DNA of 5,679 nucleotides from an uncultured Clostridia bacterium (GCA_947600345.1 CANQGC010000199.1:1-5679); one strand, 5' to 3'; shown: positions 1 to 5,131, counted from the first letter of the stretch. A program made the numbers and translations. The notes: generated by a model not told the origin, from the sequence alone.

Positions 1-38
1 CCCCCCCCCAACGATCATAACACAATTCCACCCAAATC

Positions 39-67
39 TTGACAGAATTTAAAAAACCGTATATAAT
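39..67 (+). promoter_or_regulatory. Consensus sigma-A promoter of the aquaporin gene
   Basis: The -35 box TTGACA (39-44) and the -10 box TATAAT (62-67) are separated by exactly 17 nt, so both hexamers match the housekeeping consensus at all twelve positions. Transcription would start near 74-75, giving a leader of about 30 nt before the ATG at 105. The surrounding 10-92 stretch is AT-rich, in sharp contrast to the GC-rich gene. No clear operator is visible, so strong constitutive expression is the simplest reading (inference). Confidence 0.9.
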
Positions 68-90
68 AAATCGAATTCAAAAAACAAAAA

Positions 91-99
91 AAGGGGGGG
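91..99 (+). promoter_or_regulatory. Ribosome binding site with a G7 run
   Basis: An A-rich stretch followed by seven consecutive G (93-99) lies 5 nt before the ATG at 105. It can pair with the CCUCC of 16S rRNA only partly by G-C pairs, the rest by G-U, so it is an unusual Shine-Dalgarno sequence. Its position fixes the start at 105. Confidence 0.7.
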
Positions 100-104
100 T
101 ATTC

Positions 105-767
105 ATGAGTTCCATCAAAAAGTACATCGCGGAGTTCATCGGCACCTGCGTGCTGGTGCTGTTCGCCTGCGGCACGGCCGTGGTGGTGAAGTGCTCCGTG
201 GACAATCCGGCGGGCTACCTGCTGACGGCGCTGGCCTTCGGCCTGGTGATCGTGGCGATGGCCTACTCCATCGGCAACGTGTCCGGCTGCCACATCAACC
301 CGGCGGTATCCATCGCCATGCTGATCAGCGGAAAGCTGAGCGCGAAGGACTTCGTGGGCTACGTCGTGGCCCAGTTCCTGGGCGCGATCGTGGGCGCGGC
401 GCTGCTGGCGATGTTCATCGGCAAGGCCAACGGCCTGGGCTGCAATGCGCTCTACAACGGAAGCGTCGGCCTGAGCCTGCTGATCGAGATCATCCTGACC
501 TTCGTGTTCGTGCTCGCGATCCTGGGCGTGACCAGCAAGGTGGAGAACAGCGCCGTGGCGGGCATCGTGATCGGCCTCACGCTGACGCTGGTGCACATCC
601 TGGGCATCTACTTCACCGGCACGTCCGTGAACCCGGCGCGCAGCTTCGGCCCGGCGCTGCTGATGGGCGGCGAGTCGCTGGCCTGCTACTGGGTGTTCCT
701 GGTCGCCCCGCTGGTCGGCGGCGCGCTGGCGGCGGTGGTTTACAAGTTCCTGACCTCCGACAACTGA
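105..767 (+). CDS. Aquaporin of the MIP family, AqpZ-like water channel
   Basis: This 220-residue inner-membrane channel should allow passive water flux. Both hallmark NPA motifs are present, at residues 65-67 (in GCHINPAV) and 176-178 (in TSVNPARS), and the length and six hydrophobic segments fit a normal MIP subunit, which the family forms as tetramers. By alignment from memory to E. coli AqpZ, the selectivity-filter residues are F45, H164, T173 and R179. This is the water-specific F/H/T/R set rather than the W/G/F/R set of glycerol facilitators, so a water channel is favoured over GlpF. There are no glp genes beside it. The ATG at 105 is chosen because it follows the binding site, and an in-frame TTG at 39 lies inside the -35 box and cannot be a start. 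The gene stands alone behind its own promoter and ends in a hairpin. Family assignment is very secure, and substrate is inferred from the filter. Confidence 0.95.
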   Translation: MSSIKKYIAEFIGTCVLVLFACGTAVVVKCSVDNPAGYLLTALAFGLVIVAMAYSIGNVSGCHINPAVSIAMLISGKLSAKDFVGYVVAQFLGAIVGAALLAMFIGKANGLGCNALYNGSVGLSLLIEIILTFVFVLAILGVTSKVENSAVAGIVIGLTLTLVHILGIYFTGTSVNPARSFGPALLMGGESLACYWVFLVAPLVGGALAAVVYKFLTSDN

Positions 768-786
768 TCCCTGGTAAGCGTGAAGA

Positions 787-819
787 GGACCGCCTCGTGC
801 GAGGCGGTCCCTTTGCTTT
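787..819 (+). terminator. Hairpin terminator between convergent genes
   Basis: A perfect 10-bp stem, GGACCGCCTC (787-796) with GAGGCGGTCC (801-810), closes a GTGC loop and is followed by the T-rich tail CTTTGCTTTG (811-820). It lies 19 nt after the aquaporin stop and 26 nt from the stop of the convergent gene ending at 836. On the minus strand the tail is weaker (TCTTCACGCTT), so it may work in both directions but best serves the plus strand. Confidence 0.8.
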
Positions 820-835
820 GCCCTTGCGTCGAATC

Positions 836-2098
836 CTAAACGATGTCCCCGGAATCCAATCCAAAGAGGCCCAGGATTCCCTCCCCGGTCTGGATGCCCA
901 GCCCGCGGTAGAAGAAATAATCGAATGAGTTGATCGCCACGGCGAGGCTTGCCTTGCTTCCGTCCGCGTACTCCAGCGTCAGAAAACAGGGCGAGGGGCA
1001 GTTGTAGCCGCCTTGGCCCAGGTCGGCGGCATCGAGCAGCGCGTCGAGTTTGCGCAGCGCCGCCGCATCGTCGATGCTCCTTGAGCCGCGCTTCCCGTCA
1101 AGGTAGGAAGGCTCGCTCCCGCCCCATTCCAGCGTGGCGCGCACGCTGGCCCGATCGGAGAAGTCCGCGTCGCCGGGGCGGTAGCCGAGTATGGCTTCCA
1201 CCATGCGGAGCGCCTCGTCGAAGCCCGGCCCGGCCTCCCAGATGCACTGGTTTTCCACGTCGCGCACGCCCTTCGCGCCGCCGGGGCCGAGCATGAGCTC
1301 AAGCGACTGCGCACCCTTTCCCTCTGGAAGGTAGTGCAGTCCGATGGGGGTGGCGAGCGCGAAGAGATCGCGGCCGCCGCGCTGCCGGGGCGCGCTGTTC
1401 TCGGCGGTGAGCGGCGGCAGCGCCTCCGCGTCCAGGTAGAAGGTTGTGGGCTCGTCGGTGATGCCCGCGCGCCAGGTTTCGATGCTGTGCAGCTCCACGG
1501 CAAGCTGGGCGCGCGCCTGCACCCAGCCCGCGCCGTCGTAGCCGCCCGCCTGTGGCTCGAAGCCCTTCTCGCGCATGTAGCGCAGCTTCTTGCGACTCGC
1601 GGCGTCCGCGGCCTCCCAGATGGCGACGGCGGGCTTCTCGAAGGGACGCACCGCTGAGTCCCGGAGCGTGGCGATCATGTGCGCGCCGCCGTCGAATGCG
1701 TACAGTTCCACGTTCTCCCCCAGGATGAAGCGGTAGAGGGTCTCCCCTCCGCCGGTCAGCGTCCAGATCCGCCGAGCGCCCCGAGGCGAGAACTCAGTGT
1801 CCTCGCTGGAGGAGGCATCCTCCGGGAGGGCTGGCGCGCTCGCCTTGCGTGCGGCGGCGACGTAGGTTCCGTAGCGCGCGTCCGTCCGGGCGAGGAGGTC
1901 GTAGTCCGCGCCGAGGTATTTCATGCAGAAATCCGGCGTCTCGGCGTCGGAGAAGCCTGCGCCGGGCAGGGCTGCCTCCAGCCAGTTCGCGTACTCCCTT
2001 GCGGAGCCGGAAGCGGGCGGAGCTTCGGCGGCATCCTCCGCGAGGCTTGCCGGGCATAGCAGAAGCAGCGCAAGCAGCAGCGTGAGCGTCCTTTTCAC
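836..2098 (-). CDS. Secreted protein of unknown function, 420 residues
   Basis: I do not recognise this family. The N-terminus is a clear Sec signal peptide: MKR, a long Leu/Ala core, then a likely signal peptidase I site after S18-L19-A20. C15 sits in the hydrophobic core but is preceded by LLL, so a lipobox is unlikely. The mature part is about 400 residues, without further membrane segments, and rich in Ala, Gly, Asp and Glu. It has a low-complexity acidic/Ser stretch near residues 91-101 and four cysteines (58, 285, 367, 371), the last two in NCPSPC, which could form a disulfide outside the cell. No catalytic signature was found. The start is GTG at 2098, supported by AGGAGGG (2105-2111) 6 nt upstream and by the signal peptide starting exactly there. 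It converges with the aquaporin gene. It is a real gene judging by signal peptide, binding site and uninterrupted length, and an extracellular or envelope role is inferred only from the signal. Confidence 0.85.
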   Translation of the reverse strand: MKRTLTLLLALLLLCPASLAEDAAEAPPASGSAREYANWLEAALPGAGFSDAETPDFCMKYLGADYDLLARTDARYGTYVAAARKASAPALPEDASSSEDTEFSPRGARRIWTLTGGGETLYRFILGENVELYAFDGGAHMIATLRDSAVRPFEKPAVAIWEAADAASRKKLRYMREKGFEPQAGGYDGAGWVQARAQLAVELHSIETWRAGITDEPTTFYLDAEALPPLTAENSAPRQRGGRDLFALATPIGLHYLPEGKGAQSLELMLGPGGAKGVRDVENQCIWEAGPGFDEALRMVEAILGYRPGDADFSDRASVRATLEWGGSEPSYLDGKRGSRSIDDAAALRKLDALLDAADLGQGGYNCPSPCFLTLEYADGSKASLAVAINSFDYFFYRGLGIQTGEGILGLFGLDSGDIV

Positions 2099-2100
2099 GG

Positions 2101-2122
2101 GAATCCCTCCTGGAATGGATTC
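2101..2122 (-). promoter_or_regulatory. Ribosome binding site inside a small inverted repeat
   Basis: On the minus strand the binding site AGGAGGG (2111-2105) precedes the GTG at 2098. It is flanked by a perfect 6-bp inverted repeat, GAATCC (2101-2106) and GGATTC (2117-2122), so AGGAG would sit in the 10-nt loop and the last two G in the stem. The binding site is secure. Regulation by folding is only a possibility. Confidence 0.6.
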
Positions 2123-2130
2123 TTACTACC

Positions 2131-2162
2131 TATATAGACGTAAAACACGGGAAAATTGTCAG
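2131..2162 (-). promoter_or_regulatory. Weak candidate promoter for the secreted-protein gene
   Basis: Reading the minus strand, CTGACA (2162-2157) resembles a -35 box and TATATA (2136-2131) a -10 box. The spacing is 20 nt, or 19 with CTATAT, longer than the usual 17. It lies in the only AT-rich part of this intergenic region, about 35 nt before the GTG start. This is a tentative call. Confidence 0.35.
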
Positions 2163-2231
2163 AAGCTGGGGAAGTTTTCTTTTGATGCGTGGAATGGAAT
2201 TCCGGCGGGGATGAAGGATCGTGGCGGCCGC

Positions 2232-2287
2232 TTTGCCCAGACCCACTGGGCGCTGCCCAGACCCGCCAAAGGGCGCGGCCCCTTTGG
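2232..2287. repeat. Tandem-hairpin repeat array, copy A (short)
   Basis: A half unit GCCCAGACCCA (2235-2245) is followed 20 nt later by a full unit: stem CTGGGC (2246-2251), loop GCT, stem GCCCAG (2255-2260) and linker ACCCG. The array closes with a hairpin of arms CCAAAGGG (2266-2273) and CCCTTTGG (2280-2287), then AATCCC. The layout matches copy B at 4185-4289 with different stem sequences. The array begins 24 nt beyond the Nudix stop, where no T-run terminator is visible, so it may end or protect that transcript (inference). The rest of 2099-2310 contains only the leader of the secreted-protein gene. Confidence 0.75.
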
Positions 2288-2310
2288 AATCCCTTTGGGC
2301 TGTTGCGCGC

Positions 2311-2691
2311 TCATGGCTGGGCTAGCCGCTCCACCAGCTTCCGGTCCGCCGGGCAGAGGTCGTACTGCGAAATCTCCTCCAGCGGCACCCAGCGCATGTC
2401 GCTGTGCTCCAATTTGCGCGGCGTACCCCGAGCCACGCGGCAGTCGTAGAGCATCAGGTGCACCGTGCGGCCGGGATACTCCTGCACCACGTCGCACAGC
2501 GCCGCGCCGACCTCCAGCTCCGCGCCCAACTCCTCCACGATCTCGCGAAACAGCGCCGCCTCGCCGCTCTCGCCCGGCTCGATCTTCCCGCCGGGAAACT
2601 CCCATCTGCCGCCCTGGTTCTTGCCCTCGGGCCGCTTGCACAGCAGCGCGCGATCCCCGTCGCGAATCAGCGCCGCCACCACCTCGATCAT
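2311..2691 (-). CDS. MutT/NudG-type Nudix (d)NTP pyrophosphohydrolase
   Basis: This 126-residue cytosolic enzyme should hydrolyse nucleoside triphosphates to the monophosphate and pyrophosphate, typically cleaning oxidised or modified nucleotides from the pool. The Nudix box GX5EX7REUXEEXGU is complete: G35, E41, R49-E50, E53-E54, G56, the Glu residues being the metal ligands. WEFPGGKIEPGE (30-41) is the MutT-type form. The opening MIEVVAALI and the closing YDLCPADRKLVERL resemble E. coli NudG (CTP, 5-hydroxy-CTP pyrophosphohydrolase) as I remember it, so NudG-like and 8-oxo-dGTP (MutT) substrates are both possible. Start: ATG at 2691 preceded by AGGAGG (2705-2700) at 8 nt. Upstream in-frame codons run through the binding site and the -10 box, so a longer protein is not credible. 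It is divergent from the transporter operon with its own promoter. Family is certain and substrate is open. Confidence 0.93.
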   Translation of the reverse strand: MIEVVAALIRDGDRALLCKRPEGKNQGGRWEFPGGKIEPGESGEAALFREIVEELGAELEVGAALCDVVQEYPGRTVHLMLYDCRVARGTPRKLEHSDMRWVPLEEISQYDLCPADRKLVERLAQP

Positions 2692-2721
2692 GCCGCCTTC
2701 CTCCTCCGCTTCCTCCGCACC

Positions 2722-2750
2722 ATTATAACACGAACCAATCCCGGCGGCAA
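2722..2750 (-). promoter_or_regulatory. Promoter of the Nudix gene
   Basis: On the minus strand, TTGCCG (2750-2745, 4 of 6 matches) and a perfect TATAAT (2727-2722) are 17 nt apart. The base pattern TGT directly before the -10 adds an extended -10 element. Transcription would start near 2715, leaving a leader of about 24 nt that carries the AGGAGG binding site. Confidence 0.85.
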
Positions 2751-2757
2751 CCGCCGG
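2741..2757. promoter_or_regulatory. Palindromic operator candidate in the divergent promoter region
   Basis: CCGGCGG (2741-2747) and CCGCCGG (2751-2757) form a perfect 7-bp inverted repeat around CAA. It covers the whole -35 box of the Nudix promoter (2745-2750) and lies upstream of the transporter promoter. This is where a repressor would bind, but no regulator gene is in the window. It could also be chance in GC-rich DNA. Confidence 0.45.
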
Positions 2758-2796
2758 ACATCGCCTCCGTCCCACACAAAATTTGCGGCGAAGGCT

Positions 2797-2824
2797 TTCA
2801 CTATCCATTCATCTGTGCTATAAT
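2797..2824 (+). promoter_or_regulatory. Extended -10 promoter of the transporter operon
   Basis: A perfect -10 box TATAAT (2819-2824) is preceded by TGC (2816-2818), giving an extended -10 element. A poor -35 match, TTCACT (2797-2802), sits 16 nt upstream. Only 6 nt separate the -10 box from the ATG at 2831, so the usual start point falls on or next to the start codon. Confidence 0.75.
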
Positions 2825-2830
2825 GAAGGC

Positions 2831-3406
2831 ATGAAAAACCCTGAAACGCAAACGAAATACGGGACGCTCTTTCTCTCCACCCTCCAGCTGAGCGCTTGCA
2901 CCTTCGGCGGGGGATATGTCATCATACCGCTGATGCGGCGAAAGTTTGTGGAGCAGCTCAAGTGGATCGACGAGCAGGAGATGCTCGACCTGACCGCCAT
3001 CGCCCAATCCTCGCCCGGGCCCATCGCCGTGAACGCCAGCATACTGATCGGCTACCGCATCGCAGGCGTGCCGGGCGCGCTGCTGACGGCGCTGGGGGCG
3101 GTGCTGCCGCCGCTGGTGATCATATCGGTGATATCGCTCTTCTATGCGGCGTTCCGCGACAACCGAATTGTCAGCCTGGTGATGAAGGGCATGCTGGCGG
3201 GCGTGGCGGCGGTGATCGCCAACGTGGTGATCGATCTATGCCGGGGCATCCTGAAGCTGAAGCGCGCGCTTCCCGTGCTGGTGATGCTGGGAGCGTTCGT
3301 TGCCGCGCGCTTCTTCAACGTCAACATACTGCTCATCATACTGGTCTGCGGCCTGATCGGCGCGGCGGACACGCTGCGCAAGCGCGGAAGGGAGGCGGGC
3401 AAGTGA
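2831..3406 (+). CDS. Chromate transporter family protein, first half of a split pair
   Basis: This 191-residue membrane protein is a short-chain CHR-family transporter, the type encoded as two adjacent half-size genes that presumably act together. Family motifs run in order: CTFGGGYVIIPLM (residues 23-35), KWIDEQEMLDLTAIAQSSPG (44-63) with PGP at 62-64, then GYRIAGVPGALLTALGAVLP (74-93), followed by hydrophobic segments at about 94-108, 116-136, 147-159 and 164-179. Known long members export chromate, and in gut bacteria the true substrate of short forms is usually untested. The ATG at 2831 gives the short N-terminus usual for the family. No upstream binding site exists at a normal distance (GAAGG at 2825-2829 is too close), in keeping with leaderless translation. 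The gene's stop overlaps the start of the second half by 4 nt. Family assignment is firm, and anion specificity is inferred. Confidence 0.92.
   Translation: MKNPETQTKYGTLFLSTLQLSACTFGGGYVIIPLMRRKFVEQLKWIDEQEMLDLTAIAQSSPGPIAVNASILIGYRIAGVPGALLTALGAVLPPLVIISVISLFYAAFRDNRIVSLVMKGMLAGVAAVIANVVIDLCRGILKLKRALPVLVMLGAFVAARFFNVNILLIILVCGLIGAADTLRKRGREAGK
3389..3395 (+). promoter_or_regulatory. Ribosome binding site for the second transporter gene
   Basis: AGGGAGG lies inside the end of the first transporter gene, 7 nt before the GTG at 3403. It decides the start, because an open frame in phase with the second gene runs far upstream through the first gene. Confidence 0.85.
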
Positions 3407-3972
3407 TCCTTCTGCAGCTCTTCTGGAGCTTCATACAGATCGGGCTATTCTCCGTGGGCGGCGGCTACGCGGCGATGCCGCTGATCCAGCAGCAGGTGGT
3501 GGACATCCATCCGTGGCTGACGATGGCCCAGTTTGCCGACATCATGACGATTGCCGAGATGACGCCCGGGCCCATCGCCATCAATGCCGCGACCTTCGTG
3601 GGCATCCGCATCGCGGGGCTGCCCGGCGCGCTGATTGCCACGGGGGGCTGCGTGCTGCCGTCCTGCGTGATCGTGCTGATCCTGGCCTGGGCCTACTACA
3701 GGTACAAGGGGCTGACGCTGGTGCAGGGCATACTGGCCGGGCTGCGCCCGGCGGTGGTGGCGATGATCGCCTCGGCGGGCATATCGCTATTGATCCTCGC
3801 CCTCTACGGCCAGCGCGCGCTGCCGGCGAGGCTGACGGAGAACCTGGACCTCGCCGCCGCCGGGATTTTTGCCGCTGCGCTGTTTGTGCTGCGCAGGTGG
3901 AAGCCCAACCCCATGTGGGTGATGTTTGGCGCGGGGGTGTTGGGCGTGCTGCTCTACAGCGTCTTTCCGTGA
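3403..3972 (+). CDS. Chromate transporter family protein, second half of a split pair
   Basis: This 189-residue membrane protein is homologous to the first gene and presumably its partner. It repeats the same motif order: FSVGGGYAAMPLI (residues 16-28), an amphipathic stretch with PWLTMAQFADIMTIAEMTPG (37-56) and PGP at 55-57, GIRIAGLPGAL (67-77), then hydrophobic segments at about 85-98, 109-136, 150-163 and 171-187. The start is GTG at 3403: its GTGA overlaps the TGA stop of the first gene, which is the classic arrangement for translational coupling and roughly equal amounts of both halves. Antiparallel pairing of the two halves is known for some short CHR pairs and is plausible here. The operon contains only these two genes. 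No recognisable regulator such as ChrB lies nearby, so regulation by chromate is not supported by context. Confidence 0.92.
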   Translation: MILLQLFWSFIQIGLFSVGGGYAAMPLIQQQVVDIHPWLTMAQFADIMTIAEMTPGPIAINAATFVGIRIAGLPGALIATGGCVLPSCVIVLILAWAYYRYKGLTLVQGILAGLRPAVVAMIASAGISLLILALYGQRALPARLTENLDLAAAGIFAAALFVLRRWKPNPMWVMFGAGVLGVLLYSVFP

Positions 3973-4057
3973 TGTTTTGGCGGAGGGGAACGCGATGGGA
4001 ATTCGTTTATCCCTATGCTTGTGCGGGTACTCCGTGATGCGGTGCGTTCGTTTGCTC

Positions 4058-4093
4058 TTTGGCTTGGGAAGCCGGTCGGCTTCCCAAGCCAAA
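4058..4093. repeat. Long perfect palindromic hairpin
   Basis: The arms 4058-4073 and 4078-4093 pair over 16 bp without mismatch around GGTC. The left arm is TTTGGCTTGGGAAGCC. On both strands the flank after the stem is A-rich, not T-rich, so it is not a standard intrinsic terminator. It may be a dispersed palindrome of the REP kind or a 3'-end stabiliser for the transporter mRNA, whose stop is 86 nt upstream. The stretch 3973-4057 holds nothing that I recognise. Confidence 0.75.
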
Positions 4094-4184
4094 ACTCGCT
4101 TCGGGCGGCCCGCGGTATGGGGCGATGGGGCGTTGGTGCGCATTGATGGGCGGTGATTGTTGGCCGCGGGCCGCTGGGGTTGTG

Positions 4185-4289
4185 CCGGGCGCTGCCCGGA
4201 CCCGCTGGGCTCCGCCCAGACCCGCCGGGCGCTGCCCGGACCTGCCCGGGCGCTGCCCGGGACCTGCCAAGGAACCTGAGGTTCCTTGG
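4185..4289. repeat. Tandem-hairpin repeat array, copy B (long)
   Basis: Four GC-rich hairpins follow each other at 20-22 nt intervals. Stems are 4185-4190/4194-4199, 4205-4210/4214-4219, 4225-4230/4234-4239 and 4245-4251/4255-4261. Loops are GCT, TCC, GCT, GCT, and each is followed by the linker ACCCG or ACCTG. The array ends in a perfect 10-bp hairpin, CCAAGGAACC (4267-4276) with GGTTCCTTGG (4280-4289) and loop TGA. No open frame with coding character crosses it. It lies in the convergent gap between the transporter operon and the SH3 gene, with the terminal hairpin nearer the SH3 gene, as copy A is oriented towards the Nudix gene. Confidence 0.85.
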
Positions 4290-4320
4290 ATTCTCCCTGC
4301 TGGGGCTACGGTGGGGCTTT

Positions 4321-4364
4321 GACGGACAGAGCCGGCAGCGCGTGTGCTGCCGGCTCTGTTTGTC
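4321..4364. terminator. Terminator-like hairpin between convergent genes
   Basis: ACAGAGCCGGCAGC (4326-4339) pairs perfectly with GCTGCCGGCTCTGT (4346-4359) around GCGTGT. On the plus strand two G-U and three further pairs (4321-4325 with 4360-4364) extend the stem to 19 bp. The tail is short in either direction: TTTGTC on plus, CCGTC on minus. It lies 17 nt from the SH3 stop and 348 nt beyond the transporter operon, so it probably ends both transcripts. Confidence 0.65.
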
Positions 4365-4381
4365 GAAATTCGCTTCTGACT

Positions 4382-5116
4382 TTACTTCAGGTACTGCTTC
4401 TTGACCCAGCCCTTGATGCTCCCGCAGCGAATCTGCACCCAGTAGTTGCCCACCTTGAGGACCTCCACCTTGGTGCCGCGGGAGAGCACCGCGACCACCT
4501 TATAGCTCGTGCCGCCACCGGCGCGCACGTTGACGTAGGCCCCGTTGATCTTCTTCGTCACCGTCGAGGAGGAGCCGCTGCTGCCGCTGCCCGAGGAGCT
4601 CGAGCCGCTGGGCTTCTTCTTCGAGAGATACTTGCTGCTGACGTAGCCCTGCGTGCCGTTGCTCGTCTGCACCAGCCGGAAGTCGCCGTTCTTGCCGCGC
4701 ACCGATACCTTCGTGCCCTTGCTCAGCGTCTTGATGGCCTTGGTGTCGGTGGACGCGCCGGAGCGGAGGTTGACGTTGCCCGTCGTGTAGGCGGTGTAGG
4801 CGCTGACGTAGTCGGTGCCCGCCGCGTAGTCGGAGTCGCCATCGTCGATGTAGAGGTTCTTGATGTAGCCCACCTTGCCGCTCTCGGTTTCGATCTTTGA
4901 CCAGACGCTGCCGTACTTGAGCACGGTGATGTCGTCGCCGTCGTGAATGGTGGTGACGGCCTTATAGTCGCGGCCGGGGCCGGAGCGCACGAAGAGCGAG
5001 CCGCCGTTGGTGGACATGGATACCGTGGCGTATACCTCCGCGAGCGAGGCCGTGGGAAGCACGAGGCACAGCGCCAGCAGCGCCGCCAATGCGATGGTGA
5101 AGATTGAGCGTTTCAT
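4382..5116 (-). CDS. Secreted protein with three bacterial SH3 domains
   Basis: This 244-residue protein is predicted to be exported and to bind the cell wall or another surface ligand. It has a Sec signal peptide (KRS, hydrophobic core 5-20, likely cleavage after S24-L25-A26). Three SH3b repeats follow, each with the 'VR/LRSGP/A...Y/T K' opening and a 'GW/GY(V/I)..YL' ending: about 29-89 (LFVRSGPGRDYKAV ... GYIKNLYI), 107-165 (VNLRSGASTDTKAI ... GYVSSKYL) and 188-243 (VNVRAGGGTSYKVV ... GWVKKQYL). A Ser/Gly linker (170-184) separates the second and third. There is no catalytic domain, so it is not itself a peptidoglycan hydrolase, and it may be a binding or sensing module. ATG at 5116 is chosen because the signal peptide begins there and GGGAGGG (5127-5133) lies 10 nt upstream. 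Domain content is secure, and the ligand is unknown. Confidence 0.93.
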   Translation of the reverse strand: MKRSIFTIALAALLALCLVLPTASLAEVYATVSMSTNGGSLFVRSGPGRDYKAVTTIHDGDDITVLKYGSVWSKIETESGKVGYIKNLYIDDGDSDYAAGTDYVSAYTAYTTGNVNLRSGASTDTKAIKTLSKGTKVSVRGKNGDFRLVQTSNGTQGYVSSKYLSKKKPSGSSSSGSGSSGSSSTVTKKINGAYVNVRAGGGTSYKVVAVLSRGTKVEVLKVGNYWVQIRCGSIKGWVKKQYLK

Positions 5117-5131
5117 GTTTCTGAATCCCTC

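Noticed and set aside
15..596. Minus-strand open frame of 193 codons opposite the aquaporin
   Set aside because: Its His/Gln/Arg-rich translation is typical antisense shadow of a GC-rich gene, and the plus strand carries complete MIP motifs with promoter and binding site.
2266..2287. Intrinsic terminator of the Nudix gene
   Set aside because: The hairpin is good but no T-run follows on the minus strand, so it is listed as part of the repeat array instead.
2159..2641. Alternative minus-strand frame over the Nudix gene
   Set aside because: The Arg/Gly-rich translation lacks domains, while the other frame encodes a complete Nudix box.
2692..2808. N-terminal extension of the Nudix protein
   Set aside because: The extension would run through its own -10 box and binding site, and the family normally starts at MIEVV.
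1923..2834. Plus-strand open frame of 303 codons across the secreted-protein gene end, the hairpin array and the Nudix gene
   Set aside because: The product is low-complexity Pro/Arg/Ser sequence, it has no binding site, and it crosses three independently supported minus-strand features.
2896..3402. Upstream extension of the second transporter gene
   Set aside because: It overlaps the first transporter gene in another frame with Arg/Gly-rich sequence. The GTG at 3403 has a good binding site and the family N-terminus.
2311..3972. Chromate-resistance island
   Set aside because: There is no chrB-type regulator, no other metal gene and no mobile element. Only the short transporter pair is present, whose real substrate is uncertain.
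4185..4289. CRISPR-like array
   Set aside because: The 20-22-nt units are contiguous hairpins without unique spacers, and no cas gene is present.
4286..4900. Plus-strand open frame opposite the SH3 gene
   Set aside because: It starts inside the repeat array and its Ala/His/Arg-rich product is an antisense shadow of three clear SH3 domains.
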